Shown piece by piece: positions 63,804-64,000 of a DNA stretch of 64,000 bases (the stretch's first letter is position 1; each line of letters begins with the position of its first letter). Both the position numbers and the translations under genes were made by a program. The notes under the pieces were generated by a model that ran no database searches, was not told where the DNA came from, and worked only from the letters and a program-made list of their open reading frames with translations. The stretch is from Aurantimonas sp. Leaf443 (GTDB taxonomy: Bacteria > Pseudomonadota > Alphaproteobacteria > Rhizobiales > Rhizobiaceae): NCBI RefSeq assembly GCF_001425575.1, contig NZ_LMRD01000007.1:1-64000 (forward strand), read 5' to 3'.

Positions 63804-64000
63804 TCAGATGTCGAGGAAAACGGTCTCGCGCTCGCCCTGAAGGCGGATGTCGAAGGTGAAGACGGCCCGCCCCTCGCGCTCGTGGCGCGGCGCGATCAGC
63901 GTCTCGCGCCGCTCCGGCTCGGGAATGCGCAGGAGCAGCGGGTCGCGCGCGTTGGCCGCGGCCTCGTCGGCGAAGTAGAGGCGCGTGTGCAGGCCGAGAT
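63804..64000 (-). CDS. pcaG: Protocatechuate 3,4-dioxygenase alpha subunit, C-terminal part
   Basis: The right edge cuts a leftward gene whose last 65 residues are in the window. They read HTRLYFADEAAANARDP, LLLRIPEPERRETLIAP, then FTFDIRLQGERETVFLDI before the stop TGA (63804-63806). This is the conserved end of PcaG, the alpha subunit that pairs with iron-bearing PcaH to open the protocatechuate ring. Pairing with the pcaIJFB genes confirms the call. pcaH is expected just outside the window. Confidence 0.9.
   Translation of the reverse strand, partial: LGLHTRLYFADEAAANARDPLLLRIPEPERRETLIAPRHEREGRAVFTFDIRLQGERETVFLDI

Overview
This is a GC-rich (roughly 65-67% by eye) chromosomal or megaplasmid segment from an alphaproteobacterium, most likely a member of the Hyphomicrobiales. 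The evidence is the rhizobial arrangement of L-rhamnose genes (rhaDI divergent from rhaRSTPQUK), Exo/Prs-type exopolysaccharide and type I secretion genes, a beta-ketoadipate (pca) operon, and a REP/RIME-like intergenic palindrome. Genus is not determinable by eye; Aurantimonadaceae or Rhizobiaceae-like is a guess. No tRNA, rRNA, CRISPR array, transposase or integrase was seen.

Region 1 (about 1-34,300) is an extracellular polysaccharide and RTX-secretion locus. It holds two Wzy/ExoQ-like polymerases, a Wzx flippase, a Wzc/ExoP-like tyrosine kinase/co-polymerase with an overlapping small membrane protein, and a Wza-like lipoprotein. It also holds an ExoF-like export protein, three glycosyltransferases, two acyltransferase-3 proteins and three different sulfotransferases. 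A GH16 endoglycanase with RTX repeats (ExsH-like) and two further RTX proteins lie in the same stretch, together with a PrsD/PrsE-like type I exporter that could secrete them. A LapG-family periplasmic cysteine protease sits at the left edge. The gene set points to a polymer that is probably O-acylated and sulfated, built by a Wzx/Wzy route and trimmed outside the cell. No priming glycosyltransferase was seen, so the locus is not self-sufficient.

Region 2 (34,300-37,030) holds a PPP-family phosphatase and an Lrp/AsnC regulator divergent from a D-amino acid dehydrogenase, with an interrupted palindrome between the last two.

Region 3 (37,062-48,114) is a complete L-rhamnose catabolic locus. 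rhaI and rhaD (aldolase/dehydrogenase) run left. The DeoR-type regulator rhaR, the ABC transporter rhaSTPQ, mutarotase rhaU and kinase rhaK run right, with rhaT to rhaK joined by ATGA overlaps.

Region 4 (48,155-60,028) is a nine-gene leftward run for an unidentified sugar or polyol: split transketolase, FGGY kinase, permease, binding protein, ATPase, SDR, PfkB kinase and an IMPase-like phosphatase. It is divergent from a SorC-family regulator and a second SDR, with a palindrome between them. This is the best candidate for an undescribed pathway.

Region 5 (60,078-64,000) is a leftward pca operon: pcaG (partial), pcaI, pcaJ, pcaF, pcaB. It converts protocatechuate ring-cleavage products to succinyl-CoA and acetyl-CoA.
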